A stretch of DNA of 33,318 nucleotides from Marinobacter fuscus (GTDB taxonomy: Bacteria > Pseudomonadota > Gammaproteobacteria > Pseudomonadales > Oleiphilaceae), in the NCBI RefSeq assembly GCF_003007675.1, contig NZ_PXNP01000105.1:1-33318 (forward strand), read 5' to 3'. Below the pieces are notes generated by a model. The model was not told the origin of the DNA and made no database searches. It saw only the letters and a list, made by a program, of their open reading frames with translations. Made by a program: the position numbers and the translations under genes. Positions within the stretch are counted from its first letter, which is position 1; every line of letters begins with the position of its first letter. Shown here one piece after another: positions 32,029-33,318 of the stretch.

Positions 32029-32419
32029 ATGCAAACTAAAAAACTCAGGTTAGCGATAAGAGCAACACTTGCGATTTCAACCATGGGCCTGGTGGCCCCA
32101 TCTGCTTTGGCGCAATCAACTGCGGAACTTCAGAAGCAGATCAACGACTTGCGCAGTCAGGTGGATCAGATGTCGGCGACCAATGATTCCAAGGGGTGGC
32201 TGCTGCCCGGCACTAACACTTCGGTTACGATTGGTGGTTACGTAAAATTGGATATGATTTACGACACAGACCAGGATGTCGGTGACTTGCATGACCCGAG
32301 TGTTCTCGATACATCCGTAGAGGATGGTGATAGCTCTTTGAGAGCGCATGCCCGTCAATCACGAGTGCGTCTCGGAACCAGTACCCCGACCGATATTGGA
32401 GAAGCCAAGACGGTTGTTG
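32029..32419 (+). pseudogene. DcaP-like outer-membrane porin, 5' part cut by IS66
   Basis: From ATG 32029 the frame gives a signal peptide (ending PSALAQS), a coiled-coil segment (TAELQKQINDLRSQVDQM) and the first strands NTSVTIGGYVKLDMIYDTD, followed by ARQSRVRLGTSTPTDIGEAKT, the pattern of DcaP-type trimeric porins. Translation passes at about residue 130 into IS66 sequence (GTAAGCGCC from 32420) and stops at 32433. Full relatives have about 400 residues. The remainder probably lies beyond the element, outside the window. Function in intact members: uptake of dicarboxylates or related small acids. Confidence 0.82.
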
Positions 32420-33318
32420 GTAAGCGCCGTTAAACCGACCCACTTGCCCTAATCGTACTGAGCCACTTTTTTTGAAGCTGGCAACGCAGCATTCCAGGGC
32501 AACAATGTTTCCAGTTTTTCGAGGGTATCCGCTTCGGCAATGTGCTTCAGCACATGGTGGATGTAAGCGGAGGGCTCCAGATTGTTCGCCTTGGCCGTTT
32601 CGATCAGCGAGTAACAGGTGGCACTGGCATTCGCGCCTTGGGTGGTATCGGCGAACAGCCAGGCCATACGGCCAACGGCGAAGGGCCGGATGGCGTTTTC
32701 GGCCAGCACGTTGCTGATCTGTAAATCGCCGCGTTCGCAGTAGCCCACCAGGGTATCCCACTGACTCAGGGTATAGTCCATCGCCTTGCGGGTGAGCGAG
32801 CCTTTCAGCACTTTGCTGGCGTTTTTCTCCAGCCAGGCCTTGAAGGCGTTCAGCAACGGCAGGCTTTTTTCCTGACGCACCCGATAGCGCTCGGCGTCAC
32901 TCAGTTCGTTCGCGGCTTTCTCGACAGCGTACAGTTTCCGGATGTGGCTCAGGGCCACGTCGGCTTTTGAGGGCGGGCCTTTTTTGCCCTTGGCTGGCGC
33001 TGCCCGGGACGCGTCCACGAACTTGCGCCGGGCATGATCCCAACAACCGATGCGGGTCAGTTTGTTCTCGCGGCATACCTGTCCATAGCCGGAATAGCCA
33101 TCGGCTTGCAGGATGCCCTGGAAGTCATCCAGCAGGCGCACCGGTACCTGGCCACCGCGAGAGGGATCGTACTCGAACAGAACCGAGGGCTTTCCGGGCG
33201 GGCCGCCCCGGGTCACCCACATCCATTTATCCGACTGGGCTTTCTTGCCGTCTTCTTTGAGCACCTGGATCCGCGTTTCATCAGCTTGCAGGTAATCACT
33301 GCCATTCTGGGTTTCCCG
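32420..33318 (-). mobile_element. IS66-family element, partial at the right edge
   Basis: One end starts at 32420 with GTAAGCGCCG, typical of IS66 terminal repeats, and contains the 3' part of tnpC. The other end lies beyond the window. An eight-base target duplication (expected copy GGTTGTTG, 32412-32419) cannot be tested here. Confidence 0.85.
32449..33318 (-). CDS. tnpC: IS66-family transposase TnpC, 5' end outside the window
   Basis: The frame is open through the right edge; 289 codons are visible to the stop at 32449. It contains the IS66 DDE catalytic positions: QADETRIQV (first Asp, near the edge), LQADGYSGYG (second Asp) and LAENAIRPFAVGRMAWLFAD (Glu), plus GCWDHARRKFVDA and the C-terminal helical region with SYIETAKANNLEP-like SLIETAKANNLEPSAYIHHV. 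A GTG at 33264 is not the true start, because family-conserved residues lie before it. Confidence 0.93.
   Translation of the reverse strand, partial: RETQNGSDYLQADETRIQVLKEDGKKAQSDKWMWVTRGGPPGKPSVLFEYDPSRGGQVPVRLLDDFQGILQADGYSGYGQVCRENKLTRIGCWDHARRKFVDASRAAPAKGKKGPPSKADVALSHIRKLYAVEKAANELSDAERYRVRQEKSLPLLNAFKAWLEKNASKVLKGSLTRKAMDYTLSQWDTLVGYCERGDLQISNVLAENAIRPFAVGRMAWLFADTTQGANASATCYSLIETAKANNLEPSAYIHHVLKHIAEADTLEKLETLLPWNAALPASKKVAQYD

Noticed and set aside
1..33318. CRISPR arrays, rRNA and tRNA genes
   Set aside because: No regularly spaced repeats, no conserved rRNA segments and no cloverleaf with a T-loop motif were seen on either strand.

Overview
The window looks like a Gammaproteobacterial chromosome, most likely a marine Marinobacter-type organism. 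This rests on the gene families present (YebG with a LexA box, MipA, DcaP-type and other porins, PAS-GGDEF-EAL and 7TMR-DISM-GGDEF proteins, CtaG/SCO1/DsbA cassettes) and on a moderately high GC content. The genus is inferred, not proven. No rRNA, tRNA or CRISPR array was recognised.

Layout. (1) 0.26-2.2 kb: a DUF2955 membrane protein gene broken by a 1-base slip in a G7 run, then a MipA/OmpV outer-membrane protein. (2) 2.36-9.05 kb: a compact same-strand cluster with mostly overlapping or near-abutting genes. It holds an unrecognised protein, an MglA-like small GTPase, an ABC ATPase fused to a dual-specificity phosphatase, three Roadblock/LC7 proteins, a ferredoxin/truncated-globin/zinc-ribbon fusion and a membrane PAS-GGDEF-EAL protein. 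It reads as an uncharacterised GTPase-centred signalling system with redox or gas sensing and a c-di-GMP output, and is the most interesting part of the window. (3) 9.1-12.7 kb: an aromatic amino acid permease, SOS-type yebG and a 7TMR-DISM diguanylate cyclase. (4) 12.7-13.4 kb: remnants of defence-type genes (restriction-like and Abi-like).

(5) 13.5-23.5 kb: a metal-resistance and thiol/copper-handling island. Its left operon (CDF, DsbB, DsbA, CcdA, DUF3703, SCO1) is divergent from a MerR regulator. Its right operon (CDF, LspA, CDF, ACR3-like exporter, DsbA, CtaG, SCO1) starts at a MerR-type promoter. SCO1, DsbA and CDF genes are duplicated between the two operons, and the left SCO1 copy carries an in-frame amber stop. 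A frameshifted saccharopine-dehydrogenase-like remnant lies beyond the right promoter.

(6) 24-29.9 kb: two outer-membrane barrel proteins separated by a complete IS1380-family element (14-bp inverted repeats, CTAG target duplication), then a large exported protein of unknown function. (7) 29.9-33.3 kb: a PhoQ-like histidine kinase without a visible partner, a small exported protein in AT-rich DNA, and a DcaP-like porin gene cut by an IS66-family element that runs off the right edge.

All identifications come from reading motifs and recalled family features. No database search was run.
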